DNA of 64,000 bases from Pseudomonas sp. K2I15. GTDB lineage: Bacteria > Pseudomonadota > Gammaproteobacteria > Pseudomonadales > Pseudomonadaceae. The translations under genes and the position numbers were made by a program. Under the pieces are notes generated by a model. The model ran no database searches, was not told the origin of the DNA, and saw only the letters and a list, made by a program, of their open reading frames with translations. The DNA is taken from the NCBI RefSeq assembly GCF_002204795.1, contig NZ_NIXO01000030.1:1-64000 (forward strand), given 5' to 3'. Shown one piece after another: positions 12,376-21,355 of this stretch (its first letter is position 1; every line of letters begins with the position of its first letter).

Positions 12376-14114
12376 CGAGTCTTGTCCTGATGTTGTTGCT
12401 GTTCGTACCAGAATTTACGTCGCAGCAGCTCGCCGGGGTTGTCCGGGATCTGCCGCAGCCATTGTTCCAGGGCCTGGCGCTGTTCGCCTTCGATTGTGCC
12501 GTTGGCGGGGCGCAGGGGCGGCGTGGTGGTTTGCTCATCCCCCAACTCGCTGCCGGGCACCTCGTTACTGCCGGCATGGGGCGTGGCACCGGTTTGTGTA
12601 TCGGTGGTGCCGGGCTGGCCCTGGCCTTGGGACGTCTGCTCGCCACCGGTGGCGGTCTGGCTATTGGCGCCCGGTTGCGCAGTCTGGCCGGGTTGGGTGG
12701 TTTCGTCATCCTCGTTGTTTGCAGGCTTGGCCGGCTCGGTTTTTTCCGGCTCCTGCTGCATGAGGCTTTCCACCAGAGCTTTGTTCTTCAGCGCCGGTTG
12801 CAAGTCTGGCTGGGCTTCGAGGGCTTGTTCATAGGCGTCGATCGCCGCTTCCAGCTCGCCACTTTTCGCCAGGGCATTGCCTCGATTGTAGTGAGAATAG
12901 GCGTCGCTGCCTTCGGCAAAACGCTTGGCGGCCTCTGCGTAGTTGCCCGCTTGATACAGCGCGACGCCTTGCCATTGCGGGTCTTCAAAATGTTCGGCTG
13001 CTTCAGCCGGGCGTTTTTTCTTCAGCAGCAATTGGCCCTGTTGGTCCGGGCGCAGCCACAGGTCCTGGAAGTCGAAGGCATAACTGGGCTGCGGCGCGCC
13101 CAATAACAGCAACGGCAGGAAGAACAGCCAGCCACGTCGCCCGGCGCAAGCGGCCAGCAGCAACAGAGGCAAGAGCAGCCAATAACCCTGGTCGGCCCAG
13201 GTGTCGAGGTGCAGCAATTGGCCGTCGTTGCGCAGGCTCTGCGGGCCGTCCAGCAGGCCGAGGCTGCGCAGGTCCTTGTCGTCCAGGCGGGCCTGGCGAT
13301 AGCGGCCGTCCATTTCACTGGCGAAGGCCTTGAGGGTCGGGCTGTCGAGGCGCGGCACCAGGATTGCGCCCTGGGCGTCCTTTAGGAACTCGCCGCTTTC
13401 CTGGGTGACTGGCGTGCCTTCGCGGCTGCCGATGCCGAGGATCGACAAACTCGGCGCCTGGTTGCCTTGCAACAGCAGGCGGATGCCCTGGCGCTCTTGC
13501 TTGGACAGCGACGAGCCAATCAGCAGCAGCCGCCCCTGGCCGAGGCCGCCATGCTTGAGCAGGTTCAGGGCTTTTTCCACCGCCAGGTCGGCGCGGTGGC
13601 CGGGCTCGGGCATGATCGAGGGGCGCAGGGCTTCCAGCAGGTTGTGGCTGGTGGCCAAATCGTCCGAGAGCGGCACCAGCGTGTGCGCGCTGCCGGCATA
13701 GACCACGATGGCGGTTTGCGCATCGCTGCGAGCCTGGAGCAGGTCGAACAGCTTGCGTCGGGCCTGTTCGAGGCGGTTGGGCGGGCTGTCGGTGGCGAGC
13801 ATTTCCGGGGTCAGTTCCAGCAACACCACCAGCGGGTCAGAAGGCTTCTGGCTGGATTGTTCAACGCGCTCCCAGCTCGGGCCGAGCAACGCCAGTACGG
13901 CCAGCAGCCAGGCGATGCCGAGCACCACCCACGGCGATTTGCTTTCGCGGCCATTGCCGCCGCTGAGCAGCGCGGCGTGGAAGGCTGGCGGCAGAATCAT
14001 CTGCCAGCGCCCGGCGCGTTTCTGCCGGTGCCACAACTGCCACAGCAGCCAGCCGAGCAGGGGCAGCAGCAACAGCCACCACGGGCGGAACCAGTGCGGC
14101 CACAGGGCGATCAT
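12372..14114 (-). CDS. VWA/TPR membrane protein (BatB-BatC fusion)
   Basis: A 580-residue protein with two N-terminal membrane helices (about 10-65), a von Willebrand A-like domain (about 85-290), further membrane segments near 305-345, and tetratricopeptide repeats (about 375-460), then a Gln/Thr/Gly-rich low-complexity region. The metal-binding MIDAS motif, normally DxSxS, reads LELTPEM, so this VWA domain probably does not bind metal in the usual way. The ATG at 14114 overlaps the stop of the upstream VWA gene (ATGA) and was preferred to an earlier frame start inside it. Confidence 0.85.
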   Translation of the reverse strand: MIALWPHWFRPWWLLLLPLLGWLLWQLWHRQKRAGRWQMILPPAFHAALLSGGNGRESKSPWVVLGIAWLLAVLALLGPSWERVEQSSQKPSDPLVVLLELTPEMLATDSPPNRLEQARRKLFDLLQARSDAQTAIVVYAGSAHTLVPLSDDLATSHNLLEALRPSIMPEPGHRADLAVEKALNLLKHGGLGQGRLLLIGSSLSKQERQGIRLLLQGNQAPSLSILGIGSREGTPVTQESGEFLKDAQGAILVPRLDSPTLKAFASEMDGRYRQARLDDKDLRSLGLLDGPQSLRNDGQLLHLDTWADQGYWLLLPLLLLAACAGRRGWLFFLPLLLLGAPQPSYAFDFQDLWLRPDQQGQLLLKKKRPAEAAEHFEDPQWQGVALYQAGNYAEAAKRFAEGSDAYSHYNRGNALAKSGELEAAIDAYEQALEAQPDLQPALKNKALVESLMQQEPEKTEPAKPANNEDDETTQPGQTAQPGANSQTATGGEQTSQGQGQPGTTDTQTGATPHAGSNEVPGSELGDEQTTTPPLRPANGTIEGEQRQALEQWLRQIPDNPGELLRRKFWYEQQQHQDKTR

Positions 14115-15199
14115 CGACGCCTCCGCAAACGCAGGCGTTTCAGGCGTTCGCGCCATTCAGGATTGGGTTGCAGGAAACGGCCCTTGCTGGAGAGTTTGTC
14201 GAAAAGCCGTTGCAAGGCGTTATTTGGCCAGCGTTCGTGAATGACCAGCAGCATGCTGAGGATGAGTGCCAATGCCAGCGGCGCGCTGTACAGCGCCTGG
14301 GCGGGACGGGCCTGGGTCGGTTGCTGGGCCACGGGCTCAAGCTGGTCGAGGGTTTCCTTGATCTTCAGCAGTTCGTTACCGTCGCGGGCGCGGAAGTAGC
14401 GGCCACCGGTGGCCTCGGCGATGGCTTTGAGGGCCGGCTCGTCGAGGTCCAGGCTCGGGTTGACGCCGAGGATGCCCAGGGAGCCGGTTTGTTCAGGGTC
14501 TGCACCGATGCCGATCGGGTAGATTTTCACGCCTTCTTCAGCGGCCAGGCGGGCGGCGGTCAGCGGGTCGATTTCGCCGGCATTGTTGGCGCCGTCGGTG
14601 ACCAGGATCAGCACCCGGCTCTGGGCGGGGCGCTGGCGCAGGCGCTTGAGGGCCAGGCCGATGGCGTCACCAATCGCGGTGTTTTTGCCGGCGATGCCGA
14701 TTTTTGCTTCATCGAGCCAGGTGCGCACGGTGCGCCGGTCGAAGGTCAGCGGCGCTTGCAGATAAGCCTGGCTGCCGAACAGGATCAAGCCCACACGGTC
14801 GCCTTCGCGGCCTTCCAGGAAATCCCCCAGCAGGTGCTTGACCAGGCTCAGGCGGCTGACGTCCTCGTCTTGCCACTGCATATCGGGGAAGTCCATCGAA
14901 CCGGAGACGTCCACCGCCACCAGCAAATCGCGGCCACTGGCGGCAATGGGCAGCGGCTCGCCCAACCATTCCGGGCGGGCGGCGGCAGTCAACAGCAGCA
15001 GCCACAGGAACACGAACGGTGCTTGCTGGCGCCAGCCCGGCAGGTTGACCCGCGCACGGCGACGGGCAAGGCCTTCGAGGTCGCTGAGGAAGCTGACTTT
15101 CAATGCGGGCTCGCCGCTGTCGGCCACCGGCAAGATGAGGCGCATCAACCACGGCAATGGCAACAGGGCGAAGATCCACGGCCAGGCAAACTCAAACAT
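14111..15199 (-). CDS. VWA domain membrane protein (BatA-like)
   Basis: A 362-residue inner-membrane protein: two N-terminal helices, a VWA domain with an intact MIDAS (DVSGS near residue 95, and a TDGANN turn near 200), and a C-terminal helix. It is the functional VWA partner beside the degenerate one downstream. MoxR ATPases are thought to remodel VWA proteins of this kind. It overlaps the DUF4381 gene by 8 bp and the next gene by 4 bp. Confidence 0.88.
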   Translation of the reverse strand: MFEFAWPWIFALLPLPWLMRLILPVADSGEPALKVSFLSDLEGLARRRARVNLPGWRQQAPFVFLWLLLLTAAARPEWLGEPLPIAASGRDLLVAVDVSGSMDFPDMQWQDEDVSRLSLVKHLLGDFLEGREGDRVGLILFGSQAYLQAPLTFDRRTVRTWLDEAKIGIAGKNTAIGDAIGLALKRLRQRPAQSRVLILVTDGANNAGEIDPLTAARLAAEEGVKIYPIGIGADPEQTGSLGILGVNPSLDLDEPALKAIAEATGGRYFRARDGNELLKIKETLDQLEPVAQQPTQARPAQALYSAPLALALILSMLLVIHERWPNNALQRLFDKLSSKGRFLQPNPEWRERLKRLRLRRRR

Positions 15200-15686
15200 G
15201 TTTGCGAATCCAGGTGTCGACGGCTTGGGTCAGACCGGCGATGGCCTTGTCGTCGAGTTTGCATTCGGGCTTGTAGGCACCTTCCACCAGCACCATCCAG
15301 CGGGTCAGGCCGGCGGCGGGGCAACGGTTGTCGAGGAACGCCAACCATTTTCGGCCGTTGAGGGTGTGGCTCTGGCTGTAGGGGTAGTCGTTGCGGCACA
15401 GGCGTTTAAGCAGGCCGTTGAGTTGTTGCAGCCAGGCACCGGCAGGTGCGCCGTCGTAAGGTTTGGGCATCAGGGCCAGCTCGGCGAGGGCGGCGATGCG
15501 CAGTGGGTCCAGGGGTTGTTCGGCGCGCGCCAACGGGCGCTTGGCTGGCAGGAAACGTCGCAGGGACCATAGGCCCCAACCCGCCAACGGGATGAGCAGC
15601 AGCAACAACCACCAACCCGGCGCCGGCGGCCAGAAGCCGATCACGGGTGGGGCGATCAGGGGTTGCAATTGGTCGAGGCTGCTCAT
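15192..15686 (-). CDS. DUF4381 membrane protein
   Basis: A 164-residue protein with one N-terminal transmembrane helix (WWLLLLLIPLAGWGLW, about 25-40) and a soluble Arg/Leu-rich cytoplasmic part with a C-terminal WIRKHV. Its place between DUF58 and BatA is the standard one for DUF4381 in Pseudomonas MoxR operons. Its role is not known beyond this association. Confidence 0.85.
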   Translation of the reverse strand: MSSLDQLQPLIAPPVIGFWPPAPGWWLLLLLIPLAGWGLWSLRRFLPAKRPLARAEQPLDPLRIAALAELALMPKPYDGAPAGAWLQQLNGLLKRLCRNDYPYSQSHTLNGRKWLAFLDNRCPAAGLTRWMVLVEGAYKPECKLDDKAIAGLTQAVDTWIRKHV

Positions 15687-16615
15687 TGCTTTTTAACCGG
15701 GCGTTGCGGGTTCAGGTATTCGCGCAGTTGCTCGACCATTTCACCCTGGGTGCTCAAGGGCATCAACAGCACCCGCAGCTTTTGCGCGAGCAATTCCCAG
15801 CGCGCGCTGCGAGCTTCGGCCTGGGCCTTGTAGGCCTGGCGCAGATCAAAATTCAGAGTGTCCAGTTCCAGTTGGGCGCCGCGCTCCGCGAAGCGAAGCA
15901 ACCCGGCGGCGGGCAGCGCGTGGTCCAGCGGGTCGGAGACCGGCAACAGCAGCAGGTCGCAATGCCGCGACAGCAGGCTCAGCTGTTGCTCGGCGCCTTC
16001 GGTCAGGGCGCGCTCGTCACAGATCACAATCACCAGGCTGCCCGGGCGCAGCACTTCCCGGGCACGGCGCAAGGCCATACCGAGTGCATCGGCTTCCGGG
16101 CGGCGCTCAGTATTGAGGCTCTGGTTGACCCGCACTAAACGGTTGAGCAATTGCAGCAGGCTTTGCTTGCTGCGCCGGGGTTTGATTTCGTAGTGCTCGC
16201 TGTCGCCAAACACCAGGCCGCCGACCCGGTCGTTGTGGCCCAGCGCCGCCCAGCCGATCAGGCTCGCCGCCTGGGCCGCCAGCACGGATTTGAACATCCG
16301 CCCCGAGCCGAAAAACAGCCGGCAGCTTTGCTCCACCATGATGAAGATCGGGCGTTCGCGCTCTTCGTGGAACAGCTTGGTATGCGGCTCCTGGGTGCGA
16401 GCGGTGACGCGCCAGTCGATCGTGCGTACATCGTCGCCGGCCTGATAGACCCGCACCTGGTCGAAGTCGACCCCGCGCCCGCGCAGTTTCGAGTGGTGCA
16501 GGCCGATCAGCGGGCTGCGCTGGCTCGGCGTGGAAAACAGCTGCACTTCCCGCACGCGATGGCGCATCTCGATCAATTCGCTGAGGGTGATACGGGTTCC
16601 ATCGCCAGCGTTCAT
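15683..16615 (-). CDS. DUF58 protein of the MoxR operon
   Basis: A 310-residue cytoplasmic protein. The DUF58 hallmark is visible: RTIDWRVTART then FIMVEQS near residues 65-105, leading into a VWA-like fold. The start was placed at the ATG at 16615, six bases past the MoxR stop, rather than the in-frame TTG at 16624. DUF58 proteins accompany MoxR ATPases and VWA proteins; the biochemical role is unsettled. Confidence 0.87.
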   Translation of the reverse strand: MNAGDGTRITLSELIEMRHRVREVQLFSTPSQRSPLIGLHHSKLRGRGVDFDQVRVYQAGDDVRTIDWRVTARTQEPHTKLFHEERERPIFIMVEQSCRLFFGSGRMFKSVLAAQAASLIGWAALGHNDRVGGLVFGDSEHYEIKPRRSKQSLLQLLNRLVRVNQSLNTERRPEADALGMALRRAREVLRPGSLVIVICDERALTEGAEQQLSLLSRHCDLLLLPVSDPLDHALPAAGLLRFAERGAQLELDTLNFDLRQAYKAQAEARSARWELLAQKLRVLLMPLSTQGEMVEQLREYLNPQRPVKKQ

Positions 16616-16620
16616 GGGCG

Positions 16621-17580
16621 TCAAGCGACGGCAACGACGTCGAGAATGCGTTGCACCACGCGGTCCTGGTCAATGCCGGCCGCTTCGGCCTCGAACGACA
16701 GAATGATGCGGTGGCGCAGCACGTCGAACAGCACCGCCTGGATGTCTTCCGGGCTGACGAAATCGCGACCGGCCAGCCAGGCGTGGGCCCGGGCGCAACG
16801 GTCCAGCGCAATCGAGCCACGGGGGCTGGCGCCGTAGGCAATCCACTCGGCCATTTCCGGGTCGAACTTGGCCGGTGTGCGGGTAGCCATCACCAGTTGC
16901 ACCAGGTATTCCTCCACCGCGTCGGCCATGTACAGCCCGAGGATTTCCTTGCGTGCAGCGAAGATCGCCTGCTGGCTGACCCGGCGCTCGGGCTTGGTCT
17001 CGCCGTTGAGGGCTTCGCCACGGGCTTGTTGCAGGATGCGACGTTCGACGGCGGCATCGGGGAAGCCGATTTTCACGTGCATCAGGAAGCGGTCGAGCTG
17101 GGCTTCGGGCAACGGATAGGTGCCTTCCTGCTCGATCGGGTTTTGTGTGGCCATTACCAAAAACAGTGGCGACAGCTCGTACGTACTGCGCCCGACACTG
17201 ACCTGGCGTTCGGCCATGGCTTCGAGCAATGCGGATTGCACCTTGGCCGGGGCACGGTTGATTTCGTCCGCCAGCACCAAATTGTGGAAGATCGGGCCTT
17301 GCTGGAACACGAAGCTGCCGGTTTCCGGGCGATAGATTTCGGTGCCGGTGATATCGGCGGGCAGCAGGTCGGGGGTGAACTGGATGCGATGGAACTGTGC
17401 TTCGATCCCTTCGGCAAGCTCCTTGATGGCCTTGGTCTTGGCCAGGCCGGGGGCGCCTTCAACCAGCATATGGCCATCGGCAAGCAGGGCAATGAGCAAG
17501 CGCTCGATGAGTTTTTCCTGGCCGAGAATCTGCGTTGAAAGAAAGGTTCGCAGCGCAAGCAGCGCTTCACGATGTTCCAT
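16621..17580 (-). CDS. MoxR-family AAA+ ATPase
   Basis: A 319-residue MoxR ATPase, first gene of the six-gene operon that runs to 10735. Walker A is GAPGLAKTK (about 38-46), and Walker B is LVLADEINRAP. The C-terminal lid domain is complete. MoxR proteins act as chaperone-like remodelers of partner proteins, here probably the VWA pair. Tight spacing or overlaps along the operon imply one transcript; the start has no competing codon. Confidence 0.92.
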   Translation of the reverse strand: MEHREALLALRTFLSTQILGQEKLIERLLIALLADGHMLVEGAPGLAKTKAIKELAEGIEAQFHRIQFTPDLLPADITGTEIYRPETGSFVFQQGPIFHNLVLADEINRAPAKVQSALLEAMAERQVSVGRSTYELSPLFLVMATQNPIEQEGTYPLPEAQLDRFLMHVKIGFPDAAVERRILQQARGEALNGETKPERRVSQQAIFAARKEILGLYMADAVEEYLVQLVMATRTPAKFDPEMAEWIAYGASPRGSIALDRCARAHAWLAGRDFVSPEDIQAVLFDVLRHRIILSFEAEAAGIDQDRVVQRILDVVAVA

Positions 17581-17743
17581 CGATGACGGTTCCTGGAGAG
17601 GTGAGCCGCAGGCGTTGTTAAAAACGCCAGAGCTTGGGGGTCTTACTTTAATGCATCAGAGGGTGCGGCGACTAACGGCGCAGGGGGTATTTTTTGGGAA
17701 TTGTGGGAAATGTCCGAGGTTTTTGCCGGCTGGCACCTACCTT

Positions 17744-17876
17744 TGTGGCGAGGGAGCTTGCTCCCGTTGGGTTGCGCAGCAGCCCCAATAAGGCGGCCGA
17801 GTTTTTCCAGACAGAACGCAGTTGGCTGGTTTGGGGCCGCTTCGCAGCCCAGCGGGAGCAAGCTCCCTCGCCACAT
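17744..17876. repeat. Inverted repeat pair, second REP family
   Basis: TGTGGCGAGGGAGCTTGCTC on the left and its reverse complement on the right flank about 85 bp containing a GCAGC-rich middle. The same family recurs at 27248-27341 and 28797-28890. The rest of 17581-17892 holds the moxR upstream region and no gene. Confidence 0.85.
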
Positions 17877-17892
17877 TGAGCCGTCTTGGCTT

Positions 17893-18249
17893 CTAGATCC
17901 GGATATAGGTCCCGGTGCCCTTGAGAATGTTCTGCAAGGTCTCTTCCACTTCGGTCAGGTCCGACTCCGCGGTGCCGTGGGTGATTTCCAGGTGATCACT
18001 GCCGCCCAACGCATCGGCGTCCGCCGCGCCGATCTCCACCAGCAACGTCGTGGCACTCAGGGTGATCTTCAGCCCGTCCAGGGTCGATGGCTCGTAATCC
18101 CAGGTGATTTCCACCTCGTCCTCATCCGGATAACGGGTGACCATGAACATCTCGCCCTTGTCGCCGTGGCAGCAGAGCATGGCCATGTTGTCTTCTTCGT
18201 CATCGCACGGGTTGACGATCAGGTGGGCGGTGGTGAGTTGCAGTGGCAT
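17893..18249 (-). CDS. Conserved-looking hypothetical protein
   Basis: A 118-residue acidic protein of unknown function, with no signal peptide or membrane segment. It opens with a beta-rich part (PLQLTTAHLIVNPCDDEEDN) and is rich in Asp/Glu. The ATG at 18249 has CAGGA upstream. The left copy of the 25-bp direct repeat lies 48 bp before this start, so the insert to the right may have replaced its native upstream region. Confidence 0.65.
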   Translation of the reverse strand: MPLQLTTAHLIVNPCDDEEDNMAMLCCHGDKGEMFMVTRYPDEDEVEITWDYEPSTLDGLKITLSATTLLVEIGAADADALGGSDHLEITHGTAESDLTEVEETLQNILKGTGTYIRI

Positions 18250-18296
18250 GGTTAATCCTGTCTGGGGGAGAGCGGAGCAGGGCAATTGTGCCATTG

Positions 18297-18321
18297 CGGC
18301 GAATTTTGTGCTGCATCGTGT
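18297..18321. repeat. Left copy of 25-bp direct repeat flanking the YcaO locus
   Basis: Exact 25-bp match, same orientation, to 21879-21903; it begins CGGCGAATTTTGTGCTGCAT. Flanking bases differ on both sides. The two copies bracket the ABC, YcaO and peptide genes, which are A+T-richer than their surroundings. Confidence 0.85.
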
Positions 18322-18347
18322 ACGTGGGCTGTGCTGGCATTCCGGGC

Positions 18348-20051
18348 TTAGTCTCCCGGATTAAAGTCACTTAACAACGCCAAGATGGACGTTTTGTTAA
18401 CCAACTCACTCCAGGGGCCCTGGTCAATTATTGCTCCGTTGGACATGACAATAACGTGATCAAAACGGTGCAGGTGGCGAACATCATGTGTGACACATAT
18501 CAACCCCCGTTTGCCGAAGGTATCGAACAGCAAATCCCACACAGGCGTGGCGAGTTTTTGTTCAATGGACGCGCTGGGCTCATCGAACAAATTGAATTGC
18601 CCGGGCCTGTTAACCAGGCGCAGCAAGGACAGACGCTTGGCTTCGCCTCCTGAAATATTGGACGCGTTTTCGCTGAGGTTGCGGTTTAAAACGATTTCTT
18701 CAAGGTTCAGTTGCTGAACTGCCTGCTTCAAATGGGGTGAAGGATCGATTCCGAACAGCACCGATTGATCAAAAGTGCCCTCCAGAAACTGCGGCGACTG
18801 GGGGCAATACCTCAGGTACTTCAAGTGCGCTTGGGCGCTTAGTTTGGAAACGGGCGTGTCGTCGATAATCAGTCTGCTTGTCAGCGAGGGATTCAGGCCT
18901 GCCAGAACTTCCAGTAGGGTAGACTTTCCCGCTCCACTCGGCCCGGTTATGGCAACCGACTGACTCTGGGTAAATTCGATGGCTGTGTTGACGGTCAAGC
19001 GGACGGAGTTGTCATCGGTCACGGTGCAGGGTTTGAGTATCAACGTTGATTCGGGCTGTAGGAGTATTTCGTTTTTGCCGTTGTCGTCGCCAAAGTTTGG
19101 TAACGACAGTAAGTGCAGGAGGCGGCGCTGGTCTGCGAGAAACTGATCCAGTACTCGGTAGCCCTCCGTAAGCGTAGTAATGTTGATCAAAAAGCTTCCA
19201 GCGATCGAGAATATGGCAACTAATTGCCCGAGGCTGATGACGGATTGTCCTGAAAGTTGATCCAATACTCCCCAGCCGAGTAGTCCTCCGGTGGCAAGGC
19301 TGATGAATAGAATTTTTACGCCGTTCAAAAAACCACCGGAGCTTGTAACCGTTATCGCAGTACTGGCGTATTGGGTGAAAGCTTTATTTAAAGGTTGTGC
19401 TGCACTGCGTTCTGCTCTTTCAAGTTTTATCGACTTTCCCGAACTTAACGTGCTGAACAAAATGGCGCCCAACTCATCTTCTTGTTCGTTGACGCTGTCA
19501 ATGTGCTTTCTACGCCACCTTATGATTTTATGGGCGGCAAACATATAGAGGGCGCTAAGGCCGATTACAGCGAGGAAAATTCCGCTACCACCCATGTACA
19601 AAAAGGCTCCTCCAACGATTAGCAATTCCAGGCACATAGGAAAAGCGATGGTGACGAAAAATGTGAGCAATTTTTCATGGGCCGTGATTCCACGCTCCAC
19701 AGATTTTATGAAGTGGCCAATGCGCCATGAGCTAAATTGATGAAAGTCCTTGCGCAGCAATCGGGCGATCCAATTAATGGAAGCATCCTTTACGATGTGT
19801 TGAATTAGCTTGGATAATAAAAATATTTGTACAGGGTTTACTAGCGCCTGAATGCATCCGGCCAGAATGAAGCAGGCGATCAATATTAATAAGGTGTTAG
19901 CTGTTGGTTGGTTGTTGCTAAGTGTGTCGACGACTCTGCCAAGTAATAGAGGTGGTGCGAGCGCTATAAGCTTTAGTCCTATCGTGGTGAGGACGGTAGA
20001 TGTCAGCAAGCCTGCATGCTGTTTGCATGCTATTTTAACAAGTGTTTGCAT
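18348..20051 (-). CDS. ABC exporter (half-transporter) of the YcaO locus
   Basis: A 567-residue export-type half-transporter that would work as a homodimer in the inner membrane. Its six-helix membrane domain (about 1-310) is followed by a complete nucleotide-binding domain: Walker A GPSGAGKST (about 370-380), signature ISGGEAKR, Walker B LFDEPSA, and switch His in CVTHD. There is no N-terminal C39 peptidase, so any leader removal must be done elsewhere. It lies 31 bp after ycaO on the same strand and is the likely exporter or self-protection pump for the peptide product (inference). The ribosome binding site is weak. Confidence 0.85.
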   Translation of the reverse strand: MQTLVKIACKQHAGLLTSTVLTTIGLKLIALAPPLLLGRVVDTLSNNQPTANTLLILIACFILAGCIQALVNPVQIFLLSKLIQHIVKDASINWIARLLRKDFHQFSSWRIGHFIKSVERGITAHEKLLTFFVTIAFPMCLELLIVGGAFLYMGGSGIFLAVIGLSALYMFAAHKIIRWRRKHIDSVNEQEDELGAILFSTLSSGKSIKLERAERSAAQPLNKAFTQYASTAITVTSSGGFLNGVKILFISLATGGLLGWGVLDQLSGQSVISLGQLVAIFSIAGSFLINITTLTEGYRVLDQFLADQRRLLHLLSLPNFGDDNGKNEILLQPESTLILKPCTVTDDNSVRLTVNTAIEFTQSQSVAITGPSGAGKSTLLEVLAGLNPSLTSRLIIDDTPVSKLSAQAHLKYLRYCPQSPQFLEGTFDQSVLFGIDPSPHLKQAVQQLNLEEIVLNRNLSENASNISGGEAKRLSLLRLVNRPGQFNLFDEPSASIEQKLATPVWDLLFDTFGKRGLICVTHDVRHLHRFDHVIVMSNGAIIDQGPWSELVNKTSILALLSDFNPGD

Positions 20052-20082
20052 TAGGTCGCCTATCGGCTGTTATTAACTGCTT

Positions 20083-21279
20083 TCATATGTTAAATGCAAG
20101 AGCGGGATTGTTGAGCAAAATATGATGGGGGGCTACTAGATTACCGCTTCTAATAATGTTGAAGCGTTCGAGGCCGGGAATGTAAATCTGGACAACAATG
20201 CAGCCGTTGGAGAATTTGGCGAGTGTTCTGAAGAAGGCTTGCTTTCCAGTATTGGAAAGGCTGCTTTGTAATTTTTTCAGTTGCTGTGAGACGCAGGCTG
20301 AAAAGTTTTGGTGTTGGTCCTCAATAAAGGGGTATCTCCGACTTTTTATAGAGGAAAATTCAATAAGAGGTTGGAGCTTTTCTGAGCTAGACAGCATTTC
20401 TAGAGTTTTTCTGTCTGCCTCTTCTTCGGCGGCGCCATAGAGTTCGTCTGCTTGAAATTGCTCCGTGACGGCTCTTTGCAAGGCTATGCAAACGTCCAGT
20501 GAGCAACCTGAGCCGATGGAGGCAATATGTAGATCGCCTGCACCTGATTTGGGAAAAGCTACGGCAAAATAAACGTCTAGAAAATCTTTAATGATGATGA
20601 TCTGAAGACGTCGGGCGGATTCTATTGCATAGGGTTTGTTTTGTAGTGCCTTCGCAAGGAGGGAGTCGGAAGGCGAGTATAAATTTATGGGTGGTCCAAT
20701 CTTGCAAATTGCCATAAAAAATCGCGATAAAATATGCCGTTCGATGACTTCGTGAATGCCGTGTAAGAGAGCTTCGTTTTCTGTGCAACCAAATGCCATT
20801 CCGGAATTAGAGGAGTAGCGAGCCAGAAATCTTAAGTTGGCGCTGCCTTTAGTGCGGTTATTTTTGACAAAAGCGGGGCAGAGGAGGACGTGCGGGACAA
20901 ATAATTTTTCTCTTTTATTAAGAGTTGTGAGTGTTAAGCATTCTAATGGCTCGCCGGCGTGAGAAAGGCTGGATAGGAATCCATCGTATTTTGCAGCCGT
21001 TTGTGTAGCAACTAACTTGCAGTGACAGCTTGCAAGGTCAAGGGGGACGGGCTGGAGCGCGATAAAATGCTCCAGGCTTTCAGCCAGTGCACCAATAAGC
21101 GAATCGGGCCCTTTTCCTGCACCCGACTCAAGTAGATGGTTGTTCCCGTCGTACAGTTCAGCCGTTGCTACCAGGTTTTCTTTGTTTGCATACTGCGTAA
21201 CGGCATTCAGGCCAAGACTATGGATGATGTCTTTTATTTTTAATAATGCATCGGTGGGGGCTAGTTCGCGCTCAGACAT
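20083..21279 (-). CDS. Stand-alone YcaO-family enzyme
   Basis: A 398-residue YcaO protein, which uses ATP to activate peptide backbone amides. All three ATP-binding stretches are visible: AES-LEH (E67, E70, H71) in a GKG...ALAES context; the CTENEA...HEVIER run (E167, E169, E177, E180, R181); and RAVTEQFQADEL (E273). The C-terminus ends ALAFNI and lacks the PxPxP tail typical of azoline-forming YcaO. No E1-like partner, dehydrogenase or TfuA is nearby. GAGG precedes the ATG by 6 nt. It is flanked by a short peptide gene upstream and an ABC exporter downstream; the chemistry is unknown. Confidence 0.88.
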   Translation of the reverse strand: MSERELAPTDALLKIKDIIHSLGLNAVTQYANKENLVATAELYDGNNHLLESGAGKGPDSLIGALAESLEHFIALQPVPLDLASCHCKLVATQTAAKYDGFLSSLSHAGEPLECLTLTTLNKREKLFVPHVLLCPAFVKNNRTKGSANLRFLARYSSNSGMAFGCTENEALLHGIHEVIERHILSRFFMAICKIGPPINLYSPSDSLLAKALQNKPYAIESARRLQIIIIKDFLDVYFAVAFPKSGAGDLHIASIGSGCSLDVCIALQRAVTEQFQADELYGAAEEEADRKTLEMLSSSEKLQPLIEFSSIKSRRYPFIEDQHQNFSACVSQQLKKLQSSLSNTGKQAFFRTLAKFSNGCIVVQIYIPGLERFNIIRSGNLVAPHHILLNNPALAFNI

Positions 21280-21300
21280 ATTCGCCTCGTTCTTTATGAA

Positions 21301-21324
21301 TGCCGAAAGGATATCCTTTCGGCA
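21301..21324. other. Perfect hairpin between the peptide gene and ycaO
   Basis: A 24-bp perfect palindrome starting TGCCGAAAGG. It sits 32 bp after the peptide stop codon and 22 bp before the ycaO start. On the plus strand it is followed by TTTTT, but on the coding (minus) strand by only TTCAT, so it is more likely a partial terminator or 3-prime stabiliser that keeps peptide mRNA above enzyme mRNA. Confidence 0.65.
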
Positions 21325-21355
21325 TTTTTAGCGGGTGTCTCATTTGTGTGGAGCG

